Positions 1-10,807 of a DNA stretch of 64,000 nucleotides are shown here, piece by piece. Origin of the DNA: Agrobacterium vitis. GTDB lineage: Bacteria; Pseudomonadota; Alphaproteobacteria; Rhizobiales; Rhizobiaceae. The position numbers and the translations under genes are program-made. Each line of letters starts with the position of its first letter. Position 1 is the first letter of the stretch. Under the pieces are notes generated by a model. It ran no database searches and was not told where the DNA came from. It saw only the letters and a program-made list of their open reading frames with translations. The stretch is from NCBI RefSeq assembly GCF_013426735.1, contig NZ_AP023272.1, forward strand, positions 1,098,501 through 1,162,500, given 5' to 3'.

Positions 1-200
1 CTTTTAAAGAGAAAATGATGCGGCAAATTTAAAATGCTACAGCATCATTCGCTTGATGAAACGTATCATGCCGTAGAACTTTAGGCGAACTTGACAGGCT
101 TTCCAGGCCAAAGTCCCGGTAATCCGGTGCATGGAGGCCGCCACCCGGTTGCGCGTGCCGACGCCTTGTTCTAAGCAAAATAAGGAGCTGGGAGGCTTAT
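1..200. other. Upstream stretch before the TRAP genes, no gene seen
   Basis: No coding region is supported. An inverted repeat with 8-bp arms (AATGATGC at 14-21, GCATCATT at 42-49) encloses the words AAATTTAAAATGCTACAG, which look like part of a rhizobial intergenic palindrome. A solute-binding protein gene for the TRAP transporter would be expected just upstream, outside the window. That is inference from the usual gene order. Confidence 0.4.
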
Positions 201-740
201 ATGGCTGTTTTGCTAGGGTGGAGCCGGGCTATCGACACGCTGAGCGAAGTCGTTGGCCGGGTGGCGGAATATCTGGTGCTGCTGTGCTGCCTGATCAGCG
301 CGGCCAATGCGATCATCCGATATCTTTTCAATATCAGTTCCAATGGCTGGTTGGAGATCCAATGGTATCTCTTTGCCTATGTCGTTGTGCTGGGAGCTGC
401 TCATACATTGCGCCAAAACGGCCATGTGCGGGTGGATTTGATTTATGGCGCGGTCTCTGAACGCAAACGATTGTGGATCGATCTGATCGGTATCGTCTTC
501 TTCCTCCTTCCCGTCTGCATCTATCTGACCTGGCTGTGCTGGCCGTTTTTCTGGCTTTCCTATCAGCAGGGCGAAATGTCGGCCAATGCCGGTGGCCTGA
601 TCCGCTGGCCGGTCAAGCTTATTCTTGTTACCGGATTCGGGCTTCTCGTCTTGCAGGGCCTGTCGGAAATGGTGAAGCGCATCGCTGCGCTGACGGGACA
701 CCTGTATATCGACGTGCGCTACGAAAAGCCGCTGCAATAA
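201..740 (+). CDS. dctQ: TRAP transporter small permease (DctQ-type)
   Basis: A 179-residue integral membrane protein of the usual DctQ size, with four hydrophobic segments (about residues 20-40, 55-75, 95-120 and 135-155). It is the small membrane subunit of a tripartite ATP-independent periplasmic transporter, which takes up an organic acid or similar solute using an ion gradient. The ATG follows GGGAGG at 5 nt. The large permease follows after 24 bp, so the two form an operon. The substrate cannot be told from the membrane subunits, and the binding protein is not in view. Confidence 0.88.
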   Translation: MAVLLGWSRAIDTLSEVVGRVAEYLVLLCCLISAANAIIRYLFNISSNGWLEIQWYLFAYVVVLGAAHTLRQNGHVRVDLIYGAVSERKRLWIDLIGIVFFLLPVCIYLTWLCWPFFWLSYQQGEMSANAGGLIRWPVKLILVTGFGLLVLQGLSEMVKRIAALTGHLYIDVRYEKPLQ

Positions 741-764
741 AATAATAGCCTGGGGGACAGGTCC

Positions 765-2279
765 ATGTTCGATTTCGGTATCATTCCGCCAGCCATGTTT
801 CTCGGCATGGTGCTGTTCATGCTGTTCGGTTTTCCGGTCGCCTTCTCGCTGGGGGCGGTTGGTCTGTTCTTCGGCATGGTCGGTATCGCCACGGGCCATT
901 TCAATGAAGTGTTTCTTCAGGCCATTCCGCTGCGGTTTTTTGGCATTGTCTCCAACGATCTGCTGCTGGCCATCCCCTTCTTCACCATGATGGGTGCCAT
1001 CCTGGAACGCTGCGGGTTGGCGGAAGATCTTCTGGAGGGAACCGGCAAACTGTTCGGTGCTGTTCCCGGTGGCCTCGCCTATGCGGTGATTGCCGTTGGC
1101 GCCATTCTGGGCGCCATTACCGGCACAGTGGCGGCCTCGGTCATCACCATGGGGATGATTTCGCTGCCGATCATGCTGCGCTATGGCTACGATCCGAAAC
1201 TGGCCACAGGGGTTATTGCCGCGTCTGGCACGATCACCCAGCTTATTCCGCCTTCGCTCGTTCTCGTCATTCTGGCCGACCAGCTTGGCCGTTCCGTCGG
1301 TGACATGTATCTGGGCGCTATTGGCCCGTCGATCCTGCAAGTGGCGATTTTCACGCTGTTCATTCTGCTGATGTCGATCTTCAAGCCGTCGAGCATGCCG
1401 CCGCTTCCCAAAGAGGTGCGCGGCGATCTGGACTGGAAACTGATCCGCAAGGTGCTGGCCGGCATGTTGCCCTCCATCGTGCTGATCTTTCTGGTACTCG
1501 GCACGATTTTCATGGGATTAGCGACCCCGACCGAGGCGGGCGCCCTGGGTGTGGTCGGGGCCGCCGTGCTGGCGGCGATGCATCGCCGGTTGACCTGGCC
1601 GTTGATCCGTCAGGCCATGCAATCCACCATGTCCATCACCTCGATGGTGGTGATGATTCTGATTGGCTCCACCTGTTTCAGCCTGGTGTTCCAGGGCATG
1701 GATGGATCACGCTGGATCGAGCATATGCTGTCGGGCCTGCCGGGCGGCCCAGTGGGCTTCCTAGTCTTTGTCAATATTTTCGTCTTCGTACTGGCCTTCT
1801 TTCTGGATTTCTTTGAAATTGCCTTCATCGTCATCCCGATGCTGGCGCCGGTGGCGCAATCGCTCGGTATCGACCTGATCTGGTTTGGTGTTTTGTTGTG
1901 CGTCAATATGCAGACCAGCTTCATGCATCCACCCTTCGGATTTGCGCTGTTTTATCTGCGCAGCGTTGCCCCGCCAGAGGTCAAGACCCGCGATATCTAT
2001 ATCGGCGCCTTGCCCTGGGTGGGCATGCAGCTTTTGTTGGTCGCGGTGGTGATTTTCTGGCCGCAATCGGTCACCATGTGGCTGGAAAAAGCCAAGGATA
2101 TCGACCTGAATTCGGTGAAAATCGAGGTGCCCGGCTTTGGCACCGGAAGCGGCATGAGCCTGCCGCCCATCGGCGATAGCGGTGCGCCCGGCTTGAATTT
2201 CGGCACGCCACCCTCGCTTGGTGGTGCGCCTGCCGCCAAGCCGGGTATCGATCTCAGTCAGCCGCCAGCTTTTAAATGA
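765..2279 (+). CDS. dctM: TRAP transporter large permease (DctM-type)
   Basis: A 504-residue polytopic protein with about a dozen hydrophobic segments, homologous in plan to DctM, which forms the ion-coupled translocation channel with DctQ. It starts with ATG after GGGGGACAGG. It is longer than the common DctM length of about 425-445 residues. The last 60 or so residues, after the final membrane segment, form a Gly/Pro/Ala-rich tail (for example GTPPSLGGAPAAKPG) that does not look membrane embedded. Long large permeases are known in the mannitol/chloroaromatic-type branch of the family, so the tail may be a subfamily trait. The substrate is unknown. Confidence 0.9.
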   Translation: MFDFGIIPPAMFLGMVLFMLFGFPVAFSLGAVGLFFGMVGIATGHFNEVFLQAIPLRFFGIVSNDLLLAIPFFTMMGAILERCGLAEDLLEGTGKLFGAVPGGLAYAVIAVGAILGAITGTVAASVITMGMISLPIMLRYGYDPKLATGVIAASGTITQLIPPSLVLVILADQLGRSVGDMYLGAIGPSILQVAIFTLFILLMSIFKPSSMPPLPKEVRGDLDWKLIRKVLAGMLPSIVLIFLVLGTIFMGLATPTEAGALGVVGAAVLAAMHRRLTWPLIRQAMQSTMSITSMVVMILIGSTCFSLVFQGMDGSRWIEHMLSGLPGGPVGFLVFVNIFVFVLAFFLDFFEIAFIVIPMLAPVAQSLGIDLIWFGVLLCVNMQTSFMHPPFGFALFYLRSVAPPEVKTRDIYIGALPWVGMQLLLVAVVIFWPQSVTMWLEKAKDIDLNSVKIEVPGFGTGSGMSLPPIGDSGAPGLNFGTPPSLGGAPAAKPGIDLSQPPAFK

Positions 2280-2290
2280 GCGTGGCGTTC

Positions 2291-2331
2291 CTAGAGTCTG
2301 TCAGGTTCAGATTGAACCAGACAGACTCTAG
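2291..2331. repeat. Intergenic palindrome, AGAGTCTGTCA family
   Basis: Two 19-bp arms (2291-2309 and 2313-2331) match with a single mismatch around a 3-nt loop, directly after the dctM stop. A related palindrome lies at 45770-45805, also just downstream of genes. It could end transcription or stabilise the 3' end of the dctQM message, but there is no clear T-run. Confidence 0.75.
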
Positions 2332-2395
2332 ATTCTCTTGTTTTCGTTTGTCTTTTCGGGAAACCGGATTCCATTTTTCCCTGACAAACTCTATT

Positions 2396-2520
2396 ATACC
2401 AAGGCTCGAAGATACTGACGCATCCTCGCTTTCAAGAGATTTCGAATATCTCAAATGCATCAAGCGCTTGAGATATTCGAAAAGGGAATACGAAGTGTCA
2501 TTTTCAATGACTCTTCGTAT
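2396..2520 (-). repeat. 125-bp three-hairpin intergenic element, copy A
   Basis: This is copy A of a family also found at 36405-36529 and 59433-59557; it lies in reverse orientation relative to those. It has a hairpin at 2488-2520, a perfect 15-bp inverted repeat (2440-2454 and 2468-2482) with a 13-nt loop, and a third imperfect hairpin around 2400-2430. Its ends are inverted copies of ATACSAAG. Its last base is also the first base of the stop codon of the convergent DUF2332 gene. Confidence 0.85.
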
Positions 2521-3569
2521 CAGGCCGTCCAGCCCTGCCATTTCACCCAGCGACTATGGAAATCGGCGCGGCCGATCTCCTGGCGCTCACCACCCGGCCA
2601 GATTTGCAGAGTGAGACTGGCGCCATCGCGCTGGCCATCCGCTTCCATTTGCAGTCGGGCGAGCGGGGCCTGAGCTGTGGCTCGTTGTCCGGCCTGAGCA
2701 ATCAGCGCTTCGCCTTGGGCTTTCAGTGTGTCGGGAAGATATTGCCAGGCGACGGAATGGTAGACGACGTGCATCTGGCCCGGATGAGACGGAGCCAGCC
2801 TTTGCTTCAGCCAGTCGATCGCATCCATGCGGTCCACGGAAAGATTGTTGCTTCGTGCCAGCGCAAGTGCCGCCTTGGTGCGCTCCAGCCGGTCGGCTTG
2901 ATCGGCCCAGATATAAGAAAACAGCCGTTCGCAATCCTCAGGCGTGCCGGGATCGAGCGGGTTCAGATCGCAACCGGCCCGCTCTTCAACGGTGATCGTG
3001 GCGGATGGCGGCGGCGGCCCTTGCCAGTCGGGGGCTAGCAGAACCGGCGAACCATCGCCCCAGCTTGTTTCGCCCAGCCGATAGGCATAGCGGTCCCATT
3101 GCAGGTTCAAACCGGCACTGGCGCCGACCTCCGACAGTTTCAACGGCAGGCCAAACAGTGAGGCAATGGTGAGGAAGCCCGGCAGCAAGGCGGCGGATCG
3201 GCGGACCTCATTGGTCTGTGGCGCGGAGTTCAATCGCTCCTGCATGAAGGCTCGATGCTGGCCAAAGGCGGCTTCCACCGCAGCCCAGAGCGCATCGTTT
3301 GTGGCTGTATGAGGCGGATAGACAGCGGCCAGAGCAGGACTTTCGTTGCTCAACACCAAAGCATGCAGCGTACCCGCCAGCCGCAGCGGCACGGAATCAC
3401 CCGCAGACGTGATGTCGCCAGGCCAGTCGATCAGCCGTGCGCCGATAGCGCTTTCAGGCGTCAGCCGCTCGGCGGCAAGCCGGCACAGCCTTGCGGTAAA
3501 AGGAGACCCGAGGATATCACAGGATCGGGCCTGATCGCTGAGGGCATGCTGTAAGCTATCGATCGTCAT
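2520..3569 (-). CDS. DUF2332 family protein
   Basis: A 349-residue cytoplasmic protein resembling the DUF2332 family, whose function is not established. The segment LSEVGASAGLNLQWDRYAY near residue 145 resembles a Rossmann-type methyltransferase motif I, which is only a suggestion. The start chosen (MTIDSLQHAL) lies 1 nt after the stop of the upstream MaoC gene, implying translational coupling. Longer starts would run deep into that gene. The stop codon begins in the terminal base of a 125-bp repeat element. No signal peptide or membrane segment is visible. Confidence 0.75.
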   Translation of the reverse strand: MTIDSLQHALSDQARSCDILGSPFTARLCRLAAERLTPESAIGARLIDWPGDITSAGDSVPLRLAGTLHALVLSNESPALAAVYPPHTATNDALWAAVEAAFGQHRAFMQERLNSAPQTNEVRRSAALLPGFLTIASLFGLPLKLSEVGASAGLNLQWDRYAYRLGETSWGDGSPVLLAPDWQGPPPPSATITVEERAGCDLNPLDPGTPEDCERLFSYIWADQADRLERTKAALALARSNNLSVDRMDAIDWLKQRLAPSHPGQMHVVYHSVAWQYLPDTLKAQGEALIAQAGQRATAQAPLARLQMEADGQRDGASLTLQIWPGGERQEIGRADFHSRWVKWQGWTA

Positions 3570-3570
3570 C

Positions 3571-4059
3571 TCAAACGCCTTCTGGCCGGTCCTCGGGGTC
3601 GAACTGGATGATGGTCTGCCAGATGGCGGTGAGCGCCGGTTTACGCTCCTCTTCGATCTCGACACTGACATCATAGGTGGTCATCAACATGCCTGCGCCG
3701 CGAAACCGGGCGCCGGCCAGCACGAAGCGGCCCCGCACCCGCTTTCCCGAGCGGACCGGTGCCATCAGCCGGATTTTCTCAAAGCCGTAATTGATCCCCA
3801 TGGTTTGTTCGCGGATCACTGGCAGGCAATCGTAATTCATCGTCGATAGCAGCGAGATCGTCAGAAAGCCGTGAGCAATGGTGCCGCCATAGGGCGTTTC
3901 CGCCTTGGCGCGTTCGGGATCGGTATGGATGAACTGGTGATCGTCGGTGGCGGTTGCGAAGGCATCGATCATGGCCTGATCGACGGTGATCCATTTGGAT
4001 ATGCCCAGTTCCTCCCCGACCAGGGCGGGGACATCGGCGAGAGAAATTTGACGCTGCAT
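3571..4059 (-). CDS. MaoC-family dehydratase
   Basis: A 162-residue single hot-dog protein of the MaoC / (R)-specific enoyl-CoA hydratase type. The family signature is visible as DDHQFIHTDPERA followed by TPYGGTIAHGFLT (residues about 39-67), which holds the catalytic Asp/His pair and the substrate-loop glycines. Such enzymes hydrate trans-2-enoyl-CoA in fatty acid or polyhydroxyalkanoate metabolism; NodN is a close rhizobial relative. It is the first gene of a two-gene unit with the DUF2332 protein. The exact acyl-CoA substrate is unknown. Confidence 0.85.
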   Translation of the reverse strand: MQRQISLADVPALVGEELGISKWITVDQAMIDAFATATDDHQFIHTDPERAKAETPYGGTIAHGFLTISLLSTMNYDCLPVIREQTMGINYGFEKIRLMAPVRSGKRVRGRFVLAGARFRGAGMLMTTYDVSVEIEEERKPALTAIWQTIIQFDPEDRPEGV

Positions 4060-4362
4060 ACTCTACTCTCGTTGGGTTGGGGCTCTGGTGGGTATTCAGA
4101 TCAAAAAGAACCCTATCGCCATTTGTGGCGGCTGAAAATCACGCACTCGATAATTGTTTAAAACCATGTCCTGAATGCTCAGAATCGAGCGGATAGAATG
4201 AGAAATTCGTTAATTCCGGTGTGCTGGCGAATGGTTTAAAGACGTTTTCTATAAAAATCATTCAATGAATGTGGGCGCTTATCATGTCGTTTCTACGTTC
4301 GGCTCCGGTGGAAACCATGAGGCCCGGCATTGGTGGTCAAGGCACATCTTGTGCTGGCGGGC
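4060..4362. other. Intergenic region, no gene seen
   Basis: About 300 bp between the MaoC gene start and the glgX stop, so it should hold the promoter of the MaoC-DUF2332 unit reading leftwards. It is AT-rich around 4150-4270. I see no convincing RNA gene, terminator with a T-run, or repeat. Confidence 0.4.
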
Positions 4363-6312
4363 TCAACCTTCGACGAGAAATGCCACATGGCGTGGTTCCA
4401 TCACCAGTTTTGAAACAGCTGCATCCGAAAAAACCTCCCGCCATCCCCCTCCGGTTGAGGCGGGTAGATTGACGCCACAGGCTTCACCCCTGTTGATCAG
4501 GATTGTCAACCGCGTGTCGCGTCCTGTGGTTCGATCCGGCGTGGCCACCAGCAGGCCTAAGAAGCGGGTCTGCGGATCTTGCCAGCTCTCGACGCGCATC
4601 GACTGGCCGGAGGCATCAATCCAGCTGACATCGCCATTGCCGGTGAAAAAGGCAGGATCTGCGAGGGACGGAAACCGTTTGCGCAGGGCGGCCAACCGGC
4701 CGGTGTGGGCAACCAGATCGGCATCGAGCGCTGCCCAATCCAGCCAGGTGATGGCATTGTCCTGGCAATAGGCATTGTTATTGCCGCGTTGGCTGCGACA
4801 GCCTTCATCGCCAGCCGTTAGCATCACCCAGCCTTTCGAGGCAAACAGGGTGGAGAGCAGAGCGGTACAATCACGCTTGCGGGCGGCAAGGATATCAGGG
4901 TCGCTGGTCTCGCCCTCAGCGCCATTGTTCCAGCTGTGATTGTCACTATGGCCGTCTCTGTTATCCTCGCCATTCGCCTCATTGTGCTTATGGGCATAGG
5001 ACACCAGATCGTACAGCGTGAAACCGTCATGGGCGGCGATGAAATTAACGCTGCGGGTGCGGGTTCTGCCGTTGCGCGAGAAAATATCTGATGAGCCCGC
5101 CAGCACGGTTGCCATCTCCCCGGTCAGGCCGTCATCACCGCGCCAGAAGCGGCGCATCGTGTCGCGGGCGCGGTCGTTCCATTCCAGAAACGGCGCCGGG
5201 AAATTGCCGAGCTGATAGCCGCCGGGACCAATATCCCACGGCTCGGCAATCATCACCCGGTCCTTTAGAATCGAGTCCTGGAGCATGGCGGTCAGCATCT
5301 CGCCTTGCGCCTCAAAGCCTGTCGCGGTCCGTCCCAGAACCGGAGCGAGATCGAAGCGGAAGCCATCGACGCCCGCCGCCAGAACGAAATGGCGCAAAGT
5401 GTCGAGGATCAGCTGGCGCACCACCGGTCTGTCGCAGGCAATGGTATTGCCGCAGCCGGTATCGTTGACCAGCACGCCCGGCTGGTCGGGCAGGTGCCTG
5501 TAATAGCTCCTGTTGTCGAGGCCACGCATCGACAGCGTCGCGCCGAACCGGTCGCTTTCACCGGAATGGTTGAAGACCAGATCGAGGATCACGCCGATGC
5601 CATTCTCATGCAGGCATTCGACGGTGCGGCGCAATTCTTCCACCCCGCCGGGGCAGATGCGCGGGTCGAGCGCCATCAGGGCGACAGGGTTATAACCCCA
5701 GCTATTGGAAAGGCCGAGTGGCGGCAGGTGCCGTTCATCGATCCAGGCGGTGATCGGCAAAAGCTCCACCGCATCGACGCCAATGGCTTGCAGATGGGCG
5801 ATGATGGACGGATGGGCGAGGGCCGCCACCGTGCCGCGCAGGTTTTCCGGCACATCAGGGTGCAGCATGGTGAAGCCGCGCACCGGCAATTCATAGATAA
5901 AGCCACCATCTGGCAGGCGGGGCGGCTCCACCACAGCCTGCCCGGGCACGGTCAGGATGGCCTTAGGCACCAGATCGGCGGTGTCTTCACCAAATTGGCT
6001 GAGGCGCGGATCGTGGTGAAAGGGACGGTCGATTTGCAGGGCATAGGGATCGACCAGCAGTTTTGCTGGATCAAACCACAGCCCTTGGCCGGGATCATAC
6101 GGCCCATGGGCGCGGTAACCGTATCGCGCTCCGGCGACCAGTCCCACGACGGTCAGCCGGTGCAGATCGTCTTCGCCGCGCTGCATTGGCAGGCGGCGAA
6201 GTTCGGTGTCTCCGGTCTCATCAAACAGGCACAGGTCCAGACGCTCGGCATCACGGGAATAGACCGCAAACTCCGCACCTGTTGCCGTGAGACGAGCGCC
6301 AGCACCTGTCAT
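4363..6312 (-). CDS. glgX: Glycogen debranching enzyme GlgX
   Basis: A 649-residue GH13 enzyme that hydrolyses alpha-1,6 branches of glycogen after phosphorylase has shortened the outer chains. An N-terminal CBM48-like domain (about residues 1-110) precedes the TIM barrel. Catalytic landmarks are GFRFDLAPV (nucleophile Asp), MIAEPWDIG (acid/base Glu) and AAHDGFTLYD (transition-state Asp). It is the last gene of the glg operon, 14 bp after pgm. The ribosome site is weak (GCGGATGG), so the start is less certain than the rest. Length is near the low end for GlgX. Confidence 0.93.
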   Translation of the reverse strand: MTGAGARLTATGAEFAVYSRDAERLDLCLFDETGDTELRRLPMQRGEDDLHRLTVVGLVAGARYGYRAHGPYDPGQGLWFDPAKLLVDPYALQIDRPFHHDPRLSQFGEDTADLVPKAILTVPGQAVVEPPRLPDGGFIYELPVRGFTMLHPDVPENLRGTVAALAHPSIIAHLQAIGVDAVELLPITAWIDERHLPPLGLSNSWGYNPVALMALDPRICPGGVEELRRTVECLHENGIGVILDLVFNHSGESDRFGATLSMRGLDNRSYYRHLPDQPGVLVNDTGCGNTIACDRPVVRQLILDTLRHFVLAAGVDGFRFDLAPVLGRTATGFEAQGEMLTAMLQDSILKDRVMIAEPWDIGPGGYQLGNFPAPFLEWNDRARDTMRRFWRGDDGLTGEMATVLAGSSDIFSRNGRTRTRSVNFIAAHDGFTLYDLVSYAHKHNEANGEDNRDGHSDNHSWNNGAEGETSDPDILAARKRDCTALLSTLFASKGWVMLTAGDEGCRSQRGNNNAYCQDNAITWLDWAALDADLVAHTGRLAALRKRFPSLADPAFFTGNGDVSWIDASGQSMRVESWQDPQTRFLGLLVATPDRTTGRDTRLTILINRGEACGVNLPASTGGGWREVFSDAAVSKLVMEPRHVAFLVEG

Positions 6313-6326
6313 AGGGCCATCCGCGA

Positions 6327-9399
<3,073 letters not shown>

Positions 9400-9404
9400 G
9401 TGCT

Positions 9405-10670
9405 CTACAGCCCCAGCTTGTCAATCATGGCCTGGGTGATCAGGCAGATACCGTTTTCACTGCGGCGGAAGCGCTTGGCGTCGATCTCCGGGTCTTCGCC
9501 GACGATCAGCCCTTCAGGAATGGTGACGCCATGGTCGATCACCACATTGGTCAAGCGGGCATGACGGCCAATGGTGACCTTGGGCAGAATGACGGCGCCT
9601 TCCAGCCGCGAATAGGAATTGGCGCGAACCCCGGTAAACAGCAGGCTGCGATAGAGCGTCGAGCCGGAGATGATGCAATCCCCCGACACCAGAGAGGAAA
9701 TTGCCGAACCGCGGCGGCCTTCATCGTCATGAACGAACTTTGCCGGCGGATTGATTTCGGCATAGGTCCAGATCGGCCAGGATTTATCGTAGATATCCAG
9801 TTCCGGCAGGATGTCGGTCAGGTCAACATTGGCCTGCCAATAGGCGTCGATGGTGCCGACATCACGCCAATAGGGGGTCTTTTCGAAATCCGAGCGCACG
9901 CAGGATGAGGCAAAGCGATGCGCCACGGCTTTGCCGTGTTCGACGATATAGGGAATGATGTCCTTGCCGAAATCCCGGCTGGAATTGGGGTCGGCGGCGT
10001 CGCGGCGCAGGCAATCCATCAGGAATTTGGTGTGGAACACGTAAATGCCCATTGAGGCGAGCGCCATGGTTTCATTGCCGGGAATGCCTGGCGGATCGGC
10101 GGGCTTTTCGACGAAGGCAATGATCTGGTCCTTGTCATCGACATGCATGACACCGAACGCCGAGGCTTCCATGCGTGGCACTTCCATGCAGCCAATCGTG
10201 ACATCGGCACCACTGTCGACATGCTGCTGGAGCATGAATTCATAGTCCATCTTATAGACGTGGTCGCCCGCCAGGATCACCATATATTCCGGGCCATAAG
10301 GCTCGATAATATCGATATTCTGGAAGACGGCATCCGCGGTGCCTTCATACCATTGCGTTTCAGAAACGCGTTGGCTGGCTGGCAGGATGTCGAAGCTTTC
10401 GTTGCGCTCGGGCCGCAGGAAATCCCAGCCACGCTGCATGTGGCGGATCAGCGAATGGGCCTTGTACTGGGTGGCGACGCCAATGCGGCGAATGCCGGAG
10501 TTTAGCGCATTCGACAGGGCAAAATCGATGATCCGGGCCTTGCCGCCGAAATAGACGGCAGGTTTTGCCCGCCGGTCGGTCAGTTCCTTAAGGCGGCTGC
10601 CCCGTCCGCCGGCCAGTACATACGCCATGGCATCGCGCGCCAGCGGCTGAATTCTCTTTGTCGGCGTCAT
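9405..10670 (-). CDS. glgC: Glucose-1-phosphate adenylyltransferase
   Basis: A 421-residue ADP-glucose pyrophosphorylase, the committed and allosterically controlled step of glycogen synthesis. The nucleotidyltransferase loop [12 protein letters not shown], the segment [19 protein letters not shown] and the ASMGIYVF region are all present, followed by a C-terminal left-handed beta-helix. I chose [10 protein letters not shown] because GGGAGGAG lies 5 nt upstream; longer starts lack a good ribosome site. The gene is separated from glgB by 137 bp of palindromic repeat, and glgA follows after 5 bp. Confidence 0.96.
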   Translation of the reverse strand: MTPTKRIQPLARDAMAYVLAGGRGSRLKELTDRRAKPAVYFGGKARIIDFALSNALNSGIRRIGVATQYKAHSLIRHMQRGWDFLRPERNESFDILPASQRVSETQWYEGTADAVFQNIDIIEPYGPEYMVILAGDHVYKMDYEFMLQQHVDSGADVTIGCMEVPRMEASAFGVMHVDDKDQIIAFVEKPADPPGIPGNETMALASMGIYVFHTKFLMDCLRRDAADPNSSRDFGKDIIPYIVEHGKAVAHRFASSCVRSDFEKTPYWRDVGTIDAYWQANVDLTDILPELDIYDKSWPIWTYAEINPPAKFVHDDEGRRGSAISSLVSGDCIISGSTLYRSLLFTGVRANSYSRLEGAVILPKVTIGRHARLTNVVIDHGVTIPEGLIVGEDPEIDAKRFRRSENGICLITQAMIDKLGL

Positions 10671-10707
10671 GCAATCTCCTCCCGCATGTCTAAAAACGTG
10701 TTCGTCC

Positions 10708-10807
10708 GAGAGCATCGTACAGAAAACCGGAATCAGCTCGATGCTCTCAGTTTTTGTTTACGCATCGGATTTATCCGAAAACCGGTTCTTAACTTTCGGT
10801 CCGATGC
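10708..10807. repeat. Mosaic of two rhizobial intergenic palindromes
   Basis: Two adjacent hairpins fill the glgB-glgC gap. One has 10-bp arms GAGAGCATCG / CGATGCTCTC (10708-10717, 10739-10748). The other has GCATCGGA / TCCGATGC (10762-10769, 10800-10807) enclosing CCGAAA / TTTCGG. The sequence ATCCGAAAACCGGTTC resembles RIME-type elements seen across rhizobial genomes. The last base lies immediately before the stop codon of glgB. Confidence 0.8.

Noticed and set aside
213..1340. A 375-residue minus-strand frame opposite the TRAP genes
   Set aside because: It is rich in Gln, His and Arg, lacks any domain and lies opposite two convincing membrane proteins.
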